DNA from: Sphingomonas kyeonggiensis
GTDB taxonomy: Bacteria > Pseudomonadota > Alphaproteobacteria > Sphingomonadales > Sphingomonadaceae
Reading direction: 5' to 3'
NCBI RefSeq assembly: GCF_030812785.1
Contig: NZ_JAUSTJ010000002.1
Span: 372,001 to 436,000 of the forward strand
DNA: 64,000 bases
Of the stretch, positions 43,970-53,415 are shown piece after piece. A program made the position numbers and the translations under genes. Numbering within the stretch: position 1 is the stretch's first letter; every line of letters starts with the position of its first letter. The notes beneath the pieces are model-generated. The model was not told where the DNA came from and ran no database searches. It was given only the letters and a program-made list of their open reading frames with translations.

Positions 43970-45558
43970 GCCGCGCGCAGCGTTCCCAGGAAGCTCTGCA
44001 TCTCGCCGAGCAGGCGGCGGGCCTGGCCGACCAGCTCGTCGGTGGCGGCGTCCATCTCGGCGGTGGTGCGCGCCGCGGCATCGGTGGCGCTCTCGGCACT
44101 GGCGGCGCCAGCCTGGAGATCGGCGGTGAGCGAGGCGGCGGTGCCGGCATAGCTCTGGATCGAGCGGATCACGTCGCCCTGGCGCGTCATCGCATCGCCG
44201 ACCGCGCCGCCCACTTCGCCGATCCGGTCGAAGCTGCCGCGCATCTCGCCGACGATCGAGGTGGTCGCCTGCACCGCGCCGCTCATCCGGCTGAGCTGGG
44301 CGCGGATGTCGTCGGTGGCATGGGCGGTCTGGGCGGCGAGGCTCTTCACTTCCTGCGCGACGATTGCGAAGCCGCGGCCTGCCTCGCCGGCACGTGCCGC
44401 CTCGATGCTGGCGTTAAGCGCGAGCAGGTTGGTCCGTGCGGCGATCTCGGCGATCATGTCGGCGATGCTGCCGACGCTGGCGCTGTGCTCGACCAGCGTG
44501 GCGAAGCGGGCATCGGCCGAGCGGGAGAGGTCGTGGAGATGCGCGGTGGTCTCGGCCTGGGCGCCGAGGCTCGCCTCGACCGCGACGAGCGACAGGCCGA
44601 GATTGGCCGATTCCTCGAGCAGCGTGGTGGCGCCGGTATCGGCGCGCACCGCCCGGCCGGCCATGCCGCGGATCTCGTCATGGGTGGCGAGGGTGGAGGT
44701 CTTGAGCCCCTCGGCCGAAACGCGGGTCTGTTCGGCGGCGGCAGCGAGCTCGCTGATCGCGGAGACGAACTGGCGCTCGAACCGGTCGGCGATGCGGGCG
44801 ATCTCGGCGCGGCGATCGCGCTCGCCCTCGATCTGGGCGCGGTGGCGAGCCTCGGCGGCGGAGGCGGCCTGTTGCAGCTCCTCGCGCTGGGCGGCGGCGC
44901 GCAGCAGATCGCGCTCGCTGGCGGCGCGGGCGAGCGCCTCGCCCTGGGCGAACTGCTCGCTGACCAGCGCGGCCTGGCCGATCACGGTGCGGGCGAGCAG
45001 GGCGACGAAGACGGCGAGGAAGACGAACACGCCGGCCGGGATGTTGGCGAAGATGGCGTACAGCGCGCAGATCACCACCGCGATGCCGAGATAGGCGAGG
45101 CTGGCGGGCGGGAGCGGGGCGTAGCGCAGCGCGCCGATCGCGGCGACGCCGGCGATGGTGGTCGTCGTGACGATCAGCTGCTGGTCGGTGGCGCCGAGGC
45201 CGAGGGTCGACAGGAACAGGAACCAGCCGAGCGAGACGGCGGCGGCCTCGATCACCGTGGCGCGCAGGGCGGCACCGGTGTCGGTGACCTGCCAATCGCG
45301 GGCGCGACCGTTGCGCCAGCGGACGAGCACCGCAGTGCTGACCGCGAGGTGGAGCGAAAAGGTAGAGATCTGCCAGGGCAGATAGCCATTGCCGTGGATC
45401 GTCAGGATCAGCAGGAGACTGACGAAGATGCTGGCGACGAAAGACACGGGGTAGGCGCGCTGGATGGCGATGCCATGGGCGCGCATCAGGCTGGTCGGCA
45501 GCGCCGCCCATTTGCCCCAGAACGCCCCTTTCAGGGCCTCAAGTCTCGCCTCTCCCAT
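43966..45558 (-). CDS. Methyl-accepting chemotaxis-like protein
   Basis: The protein has 530 residues. The N-terminal about 200 residues contain about six membrane helices and little periplasmic domain, so it may sense membrane or internal signals. A coiled coil (about 205-260) leads to the signalling hairpin, whose tip has [20 protein letters not shown] then [14 protein letters not shown]. No C-terminal CheR/CheB tether pentapeptide is seen. No other chemotaxis genes are in the window. Confidence 0.9.
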   Translation of the reverse strand: MGEARLEALKGAFWGKWAALPTSLMRAHGIAIQRAYPVSFVASIFVSLLLILTIHGNGYLPWQISTFSLHLAVSTAVLVRWRNGRARDWQVTDTGAALRATVIEAAAVSLGWFLFLSTLGLGATDQQLIVTTTTIAGVAAIGALRYAPLPPASLAYLGIAVVICALYAIFANIPAGVFVFLAVFVALLARTVIGQAALVSEQFAQGEALARAASERDLLRAAAQREELQQAASAAEARHRAQIEGERDRRAEIARIADRFERQFVSAISELAAAAEQTRVSAEGLKTSTLATHDEIRGMAGRAVRADTGATTLLEESANLGLSLVAVEASLGAQAETTAHLHDLSRSADARFATLVEHSASVGSIADMIAEIAARTNLLALNASIEAARAGEAGRGFAIVAQEVKSLAAQTAHATDDIRAQLSRMSGAVQATTSIVGEMRGSFDRIGEVGGAVGDAMTRQGDVIRSIQSYAGTAASLTADLQAGAASAESATDAAARTTAEMDAATDELVGQARRLLGEMQSFLGTLRAA

Positions 45559-45594
45559 CCGGCCCGCTCTAGCCGCACATGGTTACCAGCCCGT

Positions 45595-46728
45595 TTACAG
45601 TCGCATATGGATTCCACGACGGTGGAGCGGGATGAGCAGGGCGATCACCAGCAGCAGCACCGCCAGCGCGAACAGGAACGAGGCGAGGAGGAGATTGCCG
45701 GGGAGCAGCGCGGAAAGCGCTTCCCACGCCCAGGCCTGGAAGCCGGTGCGCATCGCGGCGAGCGAGAGCAGCAGCGAGAGCAGATAGCCGAGGATCGCGT
45801 TCATCCCCAGCACGTCGAGCGGCCATAGCGCCTTGCGCACCGCGGCGCTGCGCGATGCGACGATGCAGCCGGTGAACAGGATCGCCGAAAGGCCCGAGGT
45901 CCAGAGCGCGAAGCTGCTGGTCCACAGCTTCTTGTTGAGCGGGCAGGCGAAGGAGAAGGCATAGCCCAGCGCGGCAAGCGCGATCCCGGCGAGCAGGATG
46001 CGCATCGTCGCGCGATCCGGCGCGGCCTTCCACCACAAAGCGGCGAGAGCGCCGAGCAGGACGTTTACGAGGGCGGGGAGGGTGGAGAGCAGCCCTTCGG
46101 GATCATAGACCACATTGCCCGCCGCATCGGTGCCCATGCGGTACATGTGATGGGTGGTGACCGTGATCCGGTCGATATAGCCGGCGAGATTGCCCTCGGG
46201 GCTCAGATCGCCTGCGGCATGGCCCGGCGTGGCGACGAAGCTGAGCAGCGCCCAATAGCCGATCAGCAGGGCGGCGCTGGCAATGCCGAGCGCGGGGGCA
46301 CTGAGATGGGCGCGGCCATCGGCGTCCCTGCGTGCGGTGAGGATCGCCAGCGCGGCGGCGAGGCCGTAGCAGAGGCCGAGGCGGGGCAGCACGCCGAACA
46401 CGCGGAAGTCCGCCAGGCCGGGGCGGGCGAGCATCTGCCATGTCCATCCGATAATGATTAGCAATAGCGTACGGCGAAGCACGCGATTCCAGAGCCTTGC
46501 GTCGATCCTGCGGGGAAAGGACAGGCCCAGCGCCACGCCCATCGCGCAGAGAAAGGCGGGGAAGACGAGGTCGGTCGGGGTGAAGCCGTGCCACTCGGCA
46601 TGATCGAGCGGCCACCAGACATGCGACCAACTGCCGGGCGTGTTGACGATGACCATGAAGGCGACGGTCAGCCCGCGGAACAGGTCGAGCCCGGCAAGGC
46701 GGGCGGGTGCGCTGGGCGCTTCGGTCAT
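45595..46728 (-). CDS. Multi-pass acyltransferase-like protein (HGSNAT/DUF5009 type)
   Basis: The protein has 377 residues with about ten membrane helices. The N-terminal LDLFRGLTVAFMVIVNTPGS is diagnostic of COG4299 proteins related to heparan-alpha-glucosaminide N-acetyltransferase, and HAEWHGFTPTDLVFPAFLCA carries the conserved His. Bacterial members probably acetylate sugars across the membrane. GGAGGGG precedes the ATG. It lies alone, with the structured repeat copy 2 upstream. Confidence 0.85.
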   Translation of the reverse strand: MTEAPSAPARLAGLDLFRGLTVAFMVIVNTPGSWSHVWWPLDHAEWHGFTPTDLVFPAFLCAMGVALGLSFPRRIDARLWNRVLRRTLLLIIIGWTWQMLARPGLADFRVFGVLPRLGLCYGLAAALAILTARRDADGRAHLSAPALGIASAALLIGYWALLSFVATPGHAAGDLSPEGNLAGYIDRITVTTHHMYRMGTDAAGNVVYDPEGLLSTLPALVNVLLGALAALWWKAAPDRATMRILLAGIALAALGYAFSFACPLNKKLWTSSFALWTSGLSAILFTGCIVASRSAAVRKALWPLDVLGMNAILGYLLSLLLSLAAMRTGFQAWAWEALSALLPGNLLLASFLFALAVLLLVIALLIPLHRRGIHMRL

Positions 46729-46860
46729 TGGCGATCCCCTCCGGTTGAAGGGGAGTGTGGCGCGGTTGGCGGTAGAGGTCAAAAGGCGCTTCCTACATCG
46801 ACGGCGCGGCGACTCGGCCAAAGAACACGAAGTACACGCCAAGAGCGGGTTTTCGGCGGT

Positions 46861-47015
46861 GGAAGTTCACTAAGTTCATGCCATCGACGGCCGACCATTG
46901 GTCGTCGCGCAACATGCTTGCGCGATCGTGATCCTATTTTTCCAACAATAGGAAAGAGCGGCGCGAGGCTTCCCCCGGCCGCTCGAGCCAATCAGACCAA
47001 ATCCTACATTGCAAG
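46861..47015. repeat. Structured dispersed repeat, copy 2
   Basis: The 155-base element shares GGAAGTTCACTAAGTTCA at its left end, AAAGAGCGG inside, and GAGCCAATCAGAC with AAATCCTACATTGCAAG at its right end with copy 1 (10462-10603). The variable parts form hairpins: GCGCAA-CATGC-TTGCGC, TCCTATT...AATAGGA and GAGCGGC...GCCGCTC. It fills the gap upstream of the acyltransferase-like gene, about 310 bases in which no other feature was found. Confidence 0.75.
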
Positions 47016-47039
47016 CGGTGGCGATGCGGGCAGGGGCTG

Positions 47040-47384
47040 CTACCCGGCCAGGGCTTCGTCACCGAGCAGCGCGTCGATCGCCTGCTGCGTCTGGTCCATC
47101 GCCTGCTGCATCGCCGCCGCGATCGCGTCGTCGATCTGCTGCTGTTGCACGGGGCTCATCGGCGGAACAGGAACCTGCGGTTCCGGAATCGCGCCGGGCA
47201 CGCCCGGCACCGGCATGCCTGACTGTGCGCGGAAGACTGCCTGGATCGTCTCCTGCATCGCCTTCAGCGACTGCTGCTGGATGATCGTGATCTGCTGCTT
47301 CAGCTCCGCGACACGCTCGGCGGCCTGCTGCAGCATCCACTTGATCTGCTGTTCCGTGGCCGGGTTGGCCGGTGGGGCTTCCAT
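47040..47384 (-). CDS. Glutamine-rich small protein of unknown function
   Basis: The protein has 114 residues and is unusually rich in Gln, with Pro in the middle. Two helical segments (EQQIKWMLQQAAERVAELKQ and QQQQIDDAIAAAMQQAMDQT) flank a Pro-rich loop (VPGVPGAIPEPQVPVPP). No signal or membrane segment. It looks like a coiled-coil or phasin-like small protein, but no family is recognised. Confidence 0.65.
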   Translation of the reverse strand: MEAPPANPATEQQIKWMLQQAAERVAELKQQITIIQQQSLKAMQETIQAVFRAQSGMPVPGVPGAIPEPQVPVPPMSPVQQQQIDDAIAAAMQQAMDQTQQAIDALLGDEALAG

Positions 47385-47552
47385 CGCATCTCTCCCGATC
47401 GGCGCGCCGGGACAGCGGCTGCCATTACTGGGCAGCCTATCAGCTAAAATCGCCGTGGCAGATGAAGATCGTGCCGGATCGCTTAGGTTGGGGACTCAAT
47501 CAGGCGAGTGCTGGGCTGGAGGCTCATCTGACAGTGCTGGAGGCATAGTGGA

Positions 47553-47571
47553 CCCCGGCACAAGGCCGGGG
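47553..47571. repeat. REP-like hairpin, degenerate
   Basis: CCCCGGC-ACAAG-GCCGGGG, followed by TGAC, is a divergent member of the REP family. It lies between the Gln-rich and cyclotransferase-like genes. Confidence 0.6.
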
Positions 47572-47587
47572 TGACGGTGTGTTGTTG

Positions 47588-47929
47588 TCAGGCCTTCACA
47601 TAGACCCAGGCGCTGGTGCCGCTGGCCAGCGGCGCCTCGACGCGCATGTAATTCTCGCTCTCGTACACGTCCGCCGCAGCCAGCTCCTCGGCGGTCAGGC
47701 GGAAGACCTTGCCGGGGATGGGCGGGGCGTCGGCGTCGGGGACCAGGGCGAGGTGCACCTCGATGCCGCTGGCTTCGAGCACGTCCGGATCGCGGATCGT
47801 GATCTCGATCTGCCGATAGCCGTGGAGCGTGTCGTCGCGGCCTTCGAGCAGACGGCCGAACTGGGTCAGCTGCACATTCTCCAGCTGGAGCGTGCCGTAG
47901 GAGAAGAGCAGGGCCTCGGCCTGGCTCAC
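47588..47929 (-). CDS. Gamma-glutamylcyclotransferase-like (AIG2) protein
   Basis: The protein has 113 residues. [14 protein letters not shown] is the conserved start of the GGCT/AIG2 fold, which binds the gamma-glutamyl group, and the Glu in [11 protein letters not shown] fits the catalytic position. Family members form 5-oxoproline from gamma-glutamyl peptides. GTG start overlapping the engB stop by 4 bases (GTGA). Confidence 0.85.
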   Translation of the reverse strand: MSQAEALLFSYGTLQLENVQLTQFGRLLEGRDDTLHGYRQIEITIRDPDVLEASGIEVHLALVPDADAPPIPGKVFRLTAEELAAADVYESENYMRVEAPLASGTSAWVYVKA

Positions 47930-48567
47930 CCGATCGCCTCGAGCACCGCGGCGCGCAGCTCGGGGATGCCCATGCCCTTTTCGGACGAGGTGGAGATGAT
48001 GTCCGGGTGCGCGGCAGGGCGCTTGCGGGCCGCCGCCTGGGTGCGCTCGAGGACCTCGGCCAGCTCGCTCGCCTTGATCTTGTCGGTCTTGGTCAGGACG
48101 ATGCGGTAGCTCACCGCCGCCGTGTCGAGCATGTCGAGGATCTCGTTGTCGACTTCCTTGATGCCGTGGCGGCTGTCGATCAGCACCAGGGCACGCTTGA
48201 GCACGTCACGCCCGCGCAGGAAGTCGTTCACCAGGTAGCGCCACTGGCGCAGCATGTCCTTGGGCGCCTTGGCGAAGCCGTAGCCGGGCATGTCGACCAG
48301 GCGGAACTTGAGCGGATCGCCGACGTCGAAGAAGTTGAGCTCCTGCGTGCGCCCCGGGGTGTTCGAGGTGCGCGCCAGGCCGTTGCGGTTGGCGAGCGCG
48401 TTGAGCAGCGACGACTTGCCCACGTTCGACCGGCCGGCGAACGCCACCTCGGGCACCACCGGGCTGGGGAGGTGCTCGAGCTTGGGGGCCGATTTCAGGA
48501 AGGCGACCGGGCCGGCGAAGATCTTCCGCGCGGCTTCCAGCTGCTCGGCGTCGAAGGGATCAGACAT
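47926..48567 (-). CDS. engB: Ribosome biogenesis GTPase EngB/YsxC
   Basis: The protein has 213 residues. GTPase motifs: G1 [15 protein letters not shown] (about 45), G3 VDMPGYGF (about 92) and G4 LTKTDK (about 160). It is required for 50S subunit maturation. Order yidC-engB is conserved. A REP pair separates it from yidC, and it is coupled to the cyclotransferase-like gene. Confidence 0.95.
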   Translation of the reverse strand: MSDPFDAEQLEAARKIFAGPVAFLKSAPKLEHLPSPVVPEVAFAGRSNVGKSSLLNALANRNGLARTSNTPGRTQELNFFDVGDPLKFRLVDMPGYGFAKAPKDMLRQWRYLVNDFLRGRDVLKRALVLIDSRHGIKEVDNEILDMLDTAAVSYRIVLTKTDKIKASELAEVLERTQAAARKRPAAHPDIISTSSEKGMGIPELRAAVLEAIG

Positions 48568-48572
48568 GAGCC

Positions 48573-48649
48573 GTCATCCCGGCGAAAGCCGGGATCTCCA
48601 TCAGGAGCGCGCGCCCGCGGCACGAGATCCCGGCTTTCGCCGGGATGAC
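48573..48649. repeat. REP-like inverted repeat pair
   Basis: GTCATCCCGGCGAAAGCCGG then GATCTC pairs with GAGATC then CCGGCTTTCGCCGGGATGAC. It lies between yidC and engB within the co-directional group. Confidence 0.85.
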
Positions 48650-48663
48650 GGACAGAAAATGGC

Positions 48664-50388
48664 TCACTTCGCCTTGGCTTCCTTCTTCATCGGCTGCTTC
48701 AGCACCGGGTGGCGCGAATAGAGCCACTGCTGCTGCAGCACGGTGATCACGTTCGAGGTGATCCAGTAGACCTGCAGGCCGACGGCGAACGGCGCCATCA
48801 GGAACATCAGCATCCACGGCATGATCGCGAAGACCTGCTTCTGGATCTCGTCCATCGGCGCCGGGTTGAACTTCATCTGGAAGTACATCGAGACGCCGAG
48901 CAGCACCGGCACCACGCCGATCGCCAGGAAGCCCGGCGGGGTGAAGTGGAGATAGCCGAACAGGTTGATGATCGTCGCGGGATCGGGCGCGGAAAGGTCG
49001 CGAATCCACAGCACGAAGGGCTGGTGGCGCATTTCGATCGTGAGCAGCAGCACCTTGTAGAGCGCGAACATGATCGGAATCTGCAGCAGGATCGGGAGGC
49101 AGCCCGCGAGCGGGTTCACCTTCTCTTCCTTGTAGAGCTTCATGATCTCCTGCTGCTGGCGCTGCTTGTCGTCCTTGTAGCGTTCCTGCAGCGCCTTCAT
49201 CTTCGGCTGGATGACGCGCATGCGCGCCATCGACTCGAACTGCTTGTGGGCGATCGGGAAGAGCAGGCCGCGGATGGTGATCGTCAGCAGGATGATCGCC
49301 ACGCCGAAATTGCCGACCAGGCGGAACAGCCAGTCGAGATAGTAGAAGATCGGCTGCTCGATCATGCCGAACCAGCCCCAGTCGATCGCGCGATCGAACT
49401 GCACGATGCCGAGGTCCTTCTGATAGCCCTCGAGCAGCTTCACTTCCTTCGCGCCGGCGAAGAAGCGGCTGGAATAGGTGACCTTCTTGCCCGGCGCGAT
49501 GCTGAGCGCGTCGGTCAGACTGTAGTCGGCCTGATAGGTCTGCTTGGCGGTGCCGCGCTGCTGGAGCGAGACGGGCACGCGCTGATCGGGGACGAGCGCG
49601 GTCAGCCAGTAATGGTCGCTATAGCCGATCCAGCCGCCGGTGGTGCTGAGCTGCGTCGGGGCGCTCTCGATGTCGCCCCAGTTGATGTACTTGGCGGCGC
49701 CCTGCGCGACCGCGATCGGGCCGACATGCGCGGCCCACTGGTCGACGTCCTTCGAGCGCTCCGAGCGCGAGACCAGGGCATAGGGGGTGATGGTGACCGG
49801 TGCCTGGCCGACATTGGCGACCGTCTGGCGGACGGTGAACATATAGTCCTTGTCGACCGACAGCTCGATGCGGAACACCTGGCCCGTGGCGGTCCTGGTG
49901 GTCAGCGTGACCGGGGTGGTGGGGGTCAGCTTCGTGCCGCTCGCCTGCCACACCGTGTTCTGGTCCGGCGCCTGGACGCCGGCGCCCTGCCAGCCGAACT
50001 GGGCGAAATAGGCGCTCTGCGTGCCGCTGGGGCTGAGCAGGCGGATCGGCGGCGACTTCTTGGCGACCGTCTCGGCATATTCGACCAGGACAAGATCGTC
50101 GATCCGCGCGCCCTTGAGGTTGATCGAGCCCTTGAGCGACGGCGTGTCGATCGCGACGCGCGGCGTCTCGGCCAGCACGATGGCGCGATCGCGCAGCACG
50201 GCGGGCGAATCGGCATTGGGGCCGGCGGTGCCGGGGGTCGGCTTGGCGACCTGCTTGCCGTTGACCATCTCGGTGGAGGCGGTCTGCTTCTGCTGCGGGA
50301 AGAACCAGTTGGTGACCACGGGCCATGCGAACAGCAACAGCCCCGCGATGACCGCGAACAGCAGGAAATTCTTCTGGTCTTCCTTCAC
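48664..50388 (-). CDS. yidC: Membrane protein insertase YidC
   Basis: The protein has 574 residues. N-terminal helix (NFLLFAVIAGLLLFAWPVVT), large periplasmic beta domain (about 60-350), then five helices of the 60-kDa insertase core: FYYLDWLFRLVGNFGVAIIL, LAGCLPILLQIPIMFALY, FQMKFNPAPMDE. It inserts membrane proteins with or without Sec. Part of rpmH-rnpA-yidD-yidC-engB. Confidence 0.96.
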   Translation of the reverse strand: MKEDQKNFLLFAVIAGLLLFAWPVVTNWFFPQQKQTASTEMVNGKQVAKPTPGTAGPNADSPAVLRDRAIVLAETPRVAIDTPSLKGSINLKGARIDDLVLVEYAETVAKKSPPIRLLSPSGTQSAYFAQFGWQGAGVQAPDQNTVWQASGTKLTPTTPVTLTTRTATGQVFRIELSVDKDYMFTVRQTVANVGQAPVTITPYALVSRSERSKDVDQWAAHVGPIAVAQGAAKYINWGDIESAPTQLSTTGGWIGYSDHYWLTALVPDQRVPVSLQQRGTAKQTYQADYSLTDALSIAPGKKVTYSSRFFAGAKEVKLLEGYQKDLGIVQFDRAIDWGWFGMIEQPIFYYLDWLFRLVGNFGVAIILLTITIRGLLFPIAHKQFESMARMRVIQPKMKALQERYKDDKQRQQQEIMKLYKEEKVNPLAGCLPILLQIPIMFALYKVLLLTIEMRHQPFVLWIRDLSAPDPATIINLFGYLHFTPPGFLAIGVVPVLLGVSMYFQMKFNPAPMDEIQKQVFAIMPWMLMFLMAPFAVGLQVYWITSNVITVLQQQWLYSRHPVLKQPMKKEAKAK

Positions 50389-50409
50389 GTACCGATTCCC
50401 CGGAAAAAC

Positions 50410-50622
50410 TTATGGCACTGGGTCGTAGCCGTGCCCGCCCCATGGGTGGCAGCGGGCGATCCGCCGGACGGCGAGCCAGCTGCCTTTGACAGCCCCATAG
50501 CGGCGAAGCGCCTCGATTGCATAGGCCGAACAGCTGGGCTGGTAGCGGCAGCTGGGCGGGAGCACCGCCGAAGGGCCGATCTGCCAGGCCCGGGCGAGCA
50601 GGATGAGGAGCTTAGCGAGCAT
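50410..50622 (-). CDS. yidD: Membrane protein insertion efficiency factor YidD
   Basis: The protein has 70 residues. PSCRYQPSCSAYAIEALRRY is the signature with three conserved Cys, and WLAVRRIARCHPWGGHGYDP the second. The ATG at 50622 is preferred over one seven codons upstream, because GGGAG lies 7 bases before it and the upstream ATG falls beside a REP element. Linked to yidC and rnpA, and probably aids YidC. Confidence 0.93.
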   Translation of the reverse strand: MLAKLLILLARAWQIGPSAVLPPSCRYQPSCSAYAIEALRRYGAVKGSWLAVRRIARCHPWGGHGYDPVP

Positions 50623-50638
50623 CGCCACACTCCCGTCC

Positions 50639-50746
50639 TTCATCGCCGCGGAAGCGGGGACCCATCTCCCGGACCATCCAACCGTCCCACCGCCGTGATG
50701 CGCATGACATCTGCAGGAGATGGGCCCCCGCTTTCGCGGGGGTGAC
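50639..50746. repeat. REP-like inverted repeat pair, left arm degenerate
   Basis: TCATCGCCGCGGAAGCGGGG then ACCCATCTCC pairs with GGAGATGGGCCCCCGCTTTC then GCGGGGGTGAC. It lies between rnpA and yidD. Confidence 0.8.
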
Positions 50747-50763
50747 GGTTGGGGTCGGAGCGA

Positions 50764-51096
50764 TCACCGCTTCACCTTCCCCAGCGCCTTGGCCAGTTCG
50801 GCCTTGAGATCGTCGAACGGGCGCTCGACGCCGCCGGCGCGGCCGACCAGCACATGATCGGCGCCGGGCAGGCCGGCCACGGGCAGCACCTCGCGGACGA
50901 GCGCGCGGAACCGGCGCTTCATCCGGTTGCGGACCACTGCGTTGCCGACTTTCTTGGATACGGTAATGCCGACCCGCATCAACGGATCGGCATCGTCACG
51001 CGCACGCACGATCAGGACGAAGCCGGGCATGGGAGCCCGCTTGCCTGCGTTCGCCGCGAGATAATCCTTGCGCTGCGTGAGCCGGGCGAGGCTCAC
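50764..51096 (-). CDS. rnpA: Ribonuclease P protein component
   Basis: The protein has 110 residues from a GTG start. SLARLTQRKDYLAANAGKRA begins the fold, and VGITVSKKVGNAVVRNRMKR is the RNR signature that binds RNase P RNA and tRNA precursor. It lies 17 bases after rpmH. The start is chosen at the GTG before SLARL for family length; no strong ribosome binding site is visible, so translation may depend on rpmH. Confidence 0.93.
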   Translation of the reverse strand: MSLARLTQRKDYLAANAGKRAPMPGFVLIVRARDDADPLMRVGITVSKKVGNAVVRNRMKRRFRALVREVLPVAGLPGADHVLVGRAGGVERPFDDLKAELAKALGKVKR

Positions 51097-51113
51097 GGCG
51101 TCACGGTCGGTGA

Positions 51114-51248
51114 TTACGCCGACAGCTTCTTGCGGCCGCGGGCACGGCGGGCGCGAATCACATTGCGGCCGCCCGGGGTCGCCATGCGGCTGCGGAAGCC
51201 GTGCCGGCGCGCACGCACCAGGTTGCTCGGCTGAAAAGTCCGCTTCAT
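51114..51248 (-). CDS. rpmH: 50S ribosomal protein L34
   Basis: The protein has 44 residues, exactly the family length: [20 protein letters not shown] at the start, [12 protein letters not shown] at the end. It is the first gene of the rpmH-rnpA-yidD-yidC group. A GATGAGCG stretch precedes the ATG. Confidence 0.96.
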   Translation of the reverse strand: MKRTFQPSNLVRARRHGFRSRMATPGGRNVIRARRARGRKKLSA

Positions 51249-51335
51249 CGCTCATCCTCGAGTATCTAGAACGTAAAATGGCCACCACAGGGGCGGCCGC
51301 GTGTCGGGTGCCCATAGTGGGACGATCCGGACGAG

Positions 51336-51659
51336 TCAACGCGTTCCGTTTCCCAAACCGAGCAGTTCGGCCTCTGCGCGGGCGATTTCCGCGTCCTTTT
51401 CGCGCTGGCGGCGGCGCCGGGCGCTGCGGCGGCGGAGCGCCATGTCGGCATAGTGGCCGAATCGCGGCCAGCGCCGCTTCATCCGGCAGAATGCGCGCTG
51501 CGCCCAATTGGCGTTCTGGAGGACCAGCACCAGGCCCGCGGCGAACACCAGTATGCCGCCGGGGCCGGGGATGATGCCGACCAGCGGCGACAGGGCGATC
51601 ACGACAAACCCGGTGATTACCAGGATCGTGCGGACCAGCGGGCTGCGCTTGCGTGCCAT
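51336..51659 (-). CDS. Small PGPGW-like membrane protein
   Basis: The protein has 107 residues. Two membrane segments (RTILVITGFVVIALSPLVGI and ILVFAAGLVLVLQ) are separated by the turn PGPGG, as in the PGPGW family, and followed by a long Arg-rich tail (MALRRRSARRRRQREK). Function unknown. The ATG at 51659 is the natural start; the frame upstream lacks character. Confidence 0.75.
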   Translation of the reverse strand: MARKRSPLVRTILVITGFVVIALSPLVGIIPGPGGILVFAAGLVLVLQNANWAQRAFCRMKRRWPRFGHYADMALRRRSARRRRQREKDAEIARAEAELLGLGNGTR

Positions 51660-51827
51660 GACTCTCAGTTGGGTAGTGTGTGTTGGTTGTGCAAGACACG
51701 TGTGCGCGACTGGTCGTGCACGCGGGCGGTTTCGTCGTGCCGCGGGATGCATCCGTTCCGGTCGCATCCCTCGCCGCATCGGGGAAATCGGGCGCTATCG
51801 TCGGGGTTTCCGGGGGAGGGGCGGGGC

Positions 51828-53336
51828 TTGGTCGCGAGCGTTTCGACGGTTGCCTATCTGGGATTGGAAGCGCGGGCGGTGGAGGTCCAGTGCAACCTCG
51901 TCGCCGGCCTGCCCAAGTTCGTGGTGGTCGGCCTGCCCGACAAGGCGGTGGCGGAGAGCCGCGAGCGGGTGCGCGCCGCGATGGCCGCGATCGGGCTGGC
52001 GCTGCCGCCCAAGCATATCATCCTCAACCTCTCGCCCGCCGACCTGCCCAAGGAAGGATCGCATTTCGACCTGGCGGTGGCGCTGGCGCTGCTGGGCGCG
52101 ATGGGCGTGGTCGATGCCGAGACGCTGTCGGGCTATGTCGTGGTCGGCGAACTGGCGCTGGACGGGCGGATCGCACCGAGTCCGGGCGTGCTGCTCGCCG
52201 CGCTCCATGCCGCCGAGACGGGCAAGGGGCTGGTCTGCCCCGCCGCGCAGGGGCCCGAGGCGAGCTGGGCGGGGCAGGTCGAGGTGGTGGCGGCGCCCGA
52301 CCTCATCGCTTTGCTCAACCATTTCAAGGGCAACCAGCTGTTGCCGGCGCCGGCTGCGGGCGTGGTCGACACAGTGGTGCCGGGGCCCGACCTCGCCCAG
52401 GTGAAGGGGCAGGAGACGGCGCGGCGCGCGCTCGAGATCGCCGCGGCGGGCGGGCACAACCTGTTGATGTGCGGGCCGCCAGGGGCGGGCAAGTCGCTGC
52501 TCGCCTCGTGCCTGCCGGGCATATTGCCGCCGCTCGATGCGGGCGAGGCGCTGGAAGTGTCGATGGTCGCCTCGGTGGCGGGGACGCTGCAGGGCGGGCG
52601 GCTTACCCGCGCACGGCCTTTCCGTTCGCCGCATCACAGCGCCTCGATGGCGGCGCTTACCGGCGGCGGGCTTCGGGTGAAGCCGGGCGAGGTGAGCCTG
52701 GCGCATCTTGGCGTGCTGTTCCTCGACGAACTGCCCGAGTTCCAGCGCGCGGTGCTCGATTCGCTGCGCCAGCCGATCGAGGCGGGCGTGGTCAGCGTGG
52801 CGCGGGCGAATGCGCACGTCACCTTCCCGGCGCGGGTGCAGCTGGTCGCGGCGATGAATCCCTGCCGCTGCGGCCATCTGGGCGACCCGGCGCTCGCCTG
52901 TGCCCGCGCGCCGCGCTGCGCGGCGGATTACCAGGCCAAGGTCTCGGGCCCGCTGCTCGACCGGATCGACCTGCATGTCGAGGTCCAGCCGGTGACAGCG
53001 GCCGACCTGGTGCTCGACCGGCCGGTGGAGGGGTCGGCCGAAGTCGCCGCGCGGGTGGCCGAGGCGCGCTCCGTGCAGTCGGCGCGCTATCGGGACGTGC
53101 CGGCGCGGACCAATGCCGAGGCCGATGGTGAGGCGCTCACCGGCCATGCCACGCCCGACGAGGCCGGACGCAAGCTGCTGGCCCAGGCGGCCGAGGCGAT
53201 GCGGCTCTCCGCGCGCGGCTACACAAGGGTGCTGCGCGTGGCGCGGACGATCGCCGACCTGGCGGGCGCCGAGGGGGTGGGGCGGATCCATGTCGCCGAG
53301 GCATTGAGCTATCGGCGCCAGGCGCCGCGGGGATGA
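51828..53336 (+). CDS. comM: YifB/ComM-family Mg-chelatase-like AAA+ ATPase
   Basis: The protein has 502 residues from a TTG start. Family start MVASVSTVAYLGLEARAVEV and GLPDKAVAESRERVRAAMAA (Lon-protease-like N-domain), then Walker A GPPGAGKSLLA (about 220), Walker B VLFLDELPEF (about 310), and a Cys-rich MNPCRCGHLGD before the C-terminal helical domain. ComM is a branch-migration helicase promoting integration of DNA during transformation. GGGGGAGGGG lies before the TTG. Confidence 0.92.
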   Translation: MVASVSTVAYLGLEARAVEVQCNLVAGLPKFVVVGLPDKAVAESRERVRAAMAAIGLALPPKHIILNLSPADLPKEGSHFDLAVALALLGAMGVVDAETLSGYVVVGELALDGRIAPSPGVLLAALHAAETGKGLVCPAAQGPEASWAGQVEVVAAPDLIALLNHFKGNQLLPAPAAGVVDTVVPGPDLAQVKGQETARRALEIAAAGGHNLLMCGPPGAGKSLLASCLPGILPPLDAGEALEVSMVASVAGTLQGGRLTRARPFRSPHHSASMAALTGGGLRVKPGEVSLAHLGVLFLDELPEFQRAVLDSLRQPIEAGVVSVARANAHVTFPARVQLVAAMNPCRCGHLGDPALACARAPRCAADYQAKVSGPLLDRIDLHVEVQPVTAADLVLDRPVEGSAEVAARVAEARSVQSARYRDVPARTNAEADGEALTGHATPDEAGRKLLAQAAEAMRLSARGYTRVLRVARTIADLAGAEGVGRIHVAEALSYRRQAPRG

Positions 53337-53415
53337 GCGGCCGGGCCGAGGGACGCGGGTACGCGCAGCAGCGGCTTGCCCTTGCCCGTCCCATGGTCTA
53401 GCCAGCCGCTTCGCT

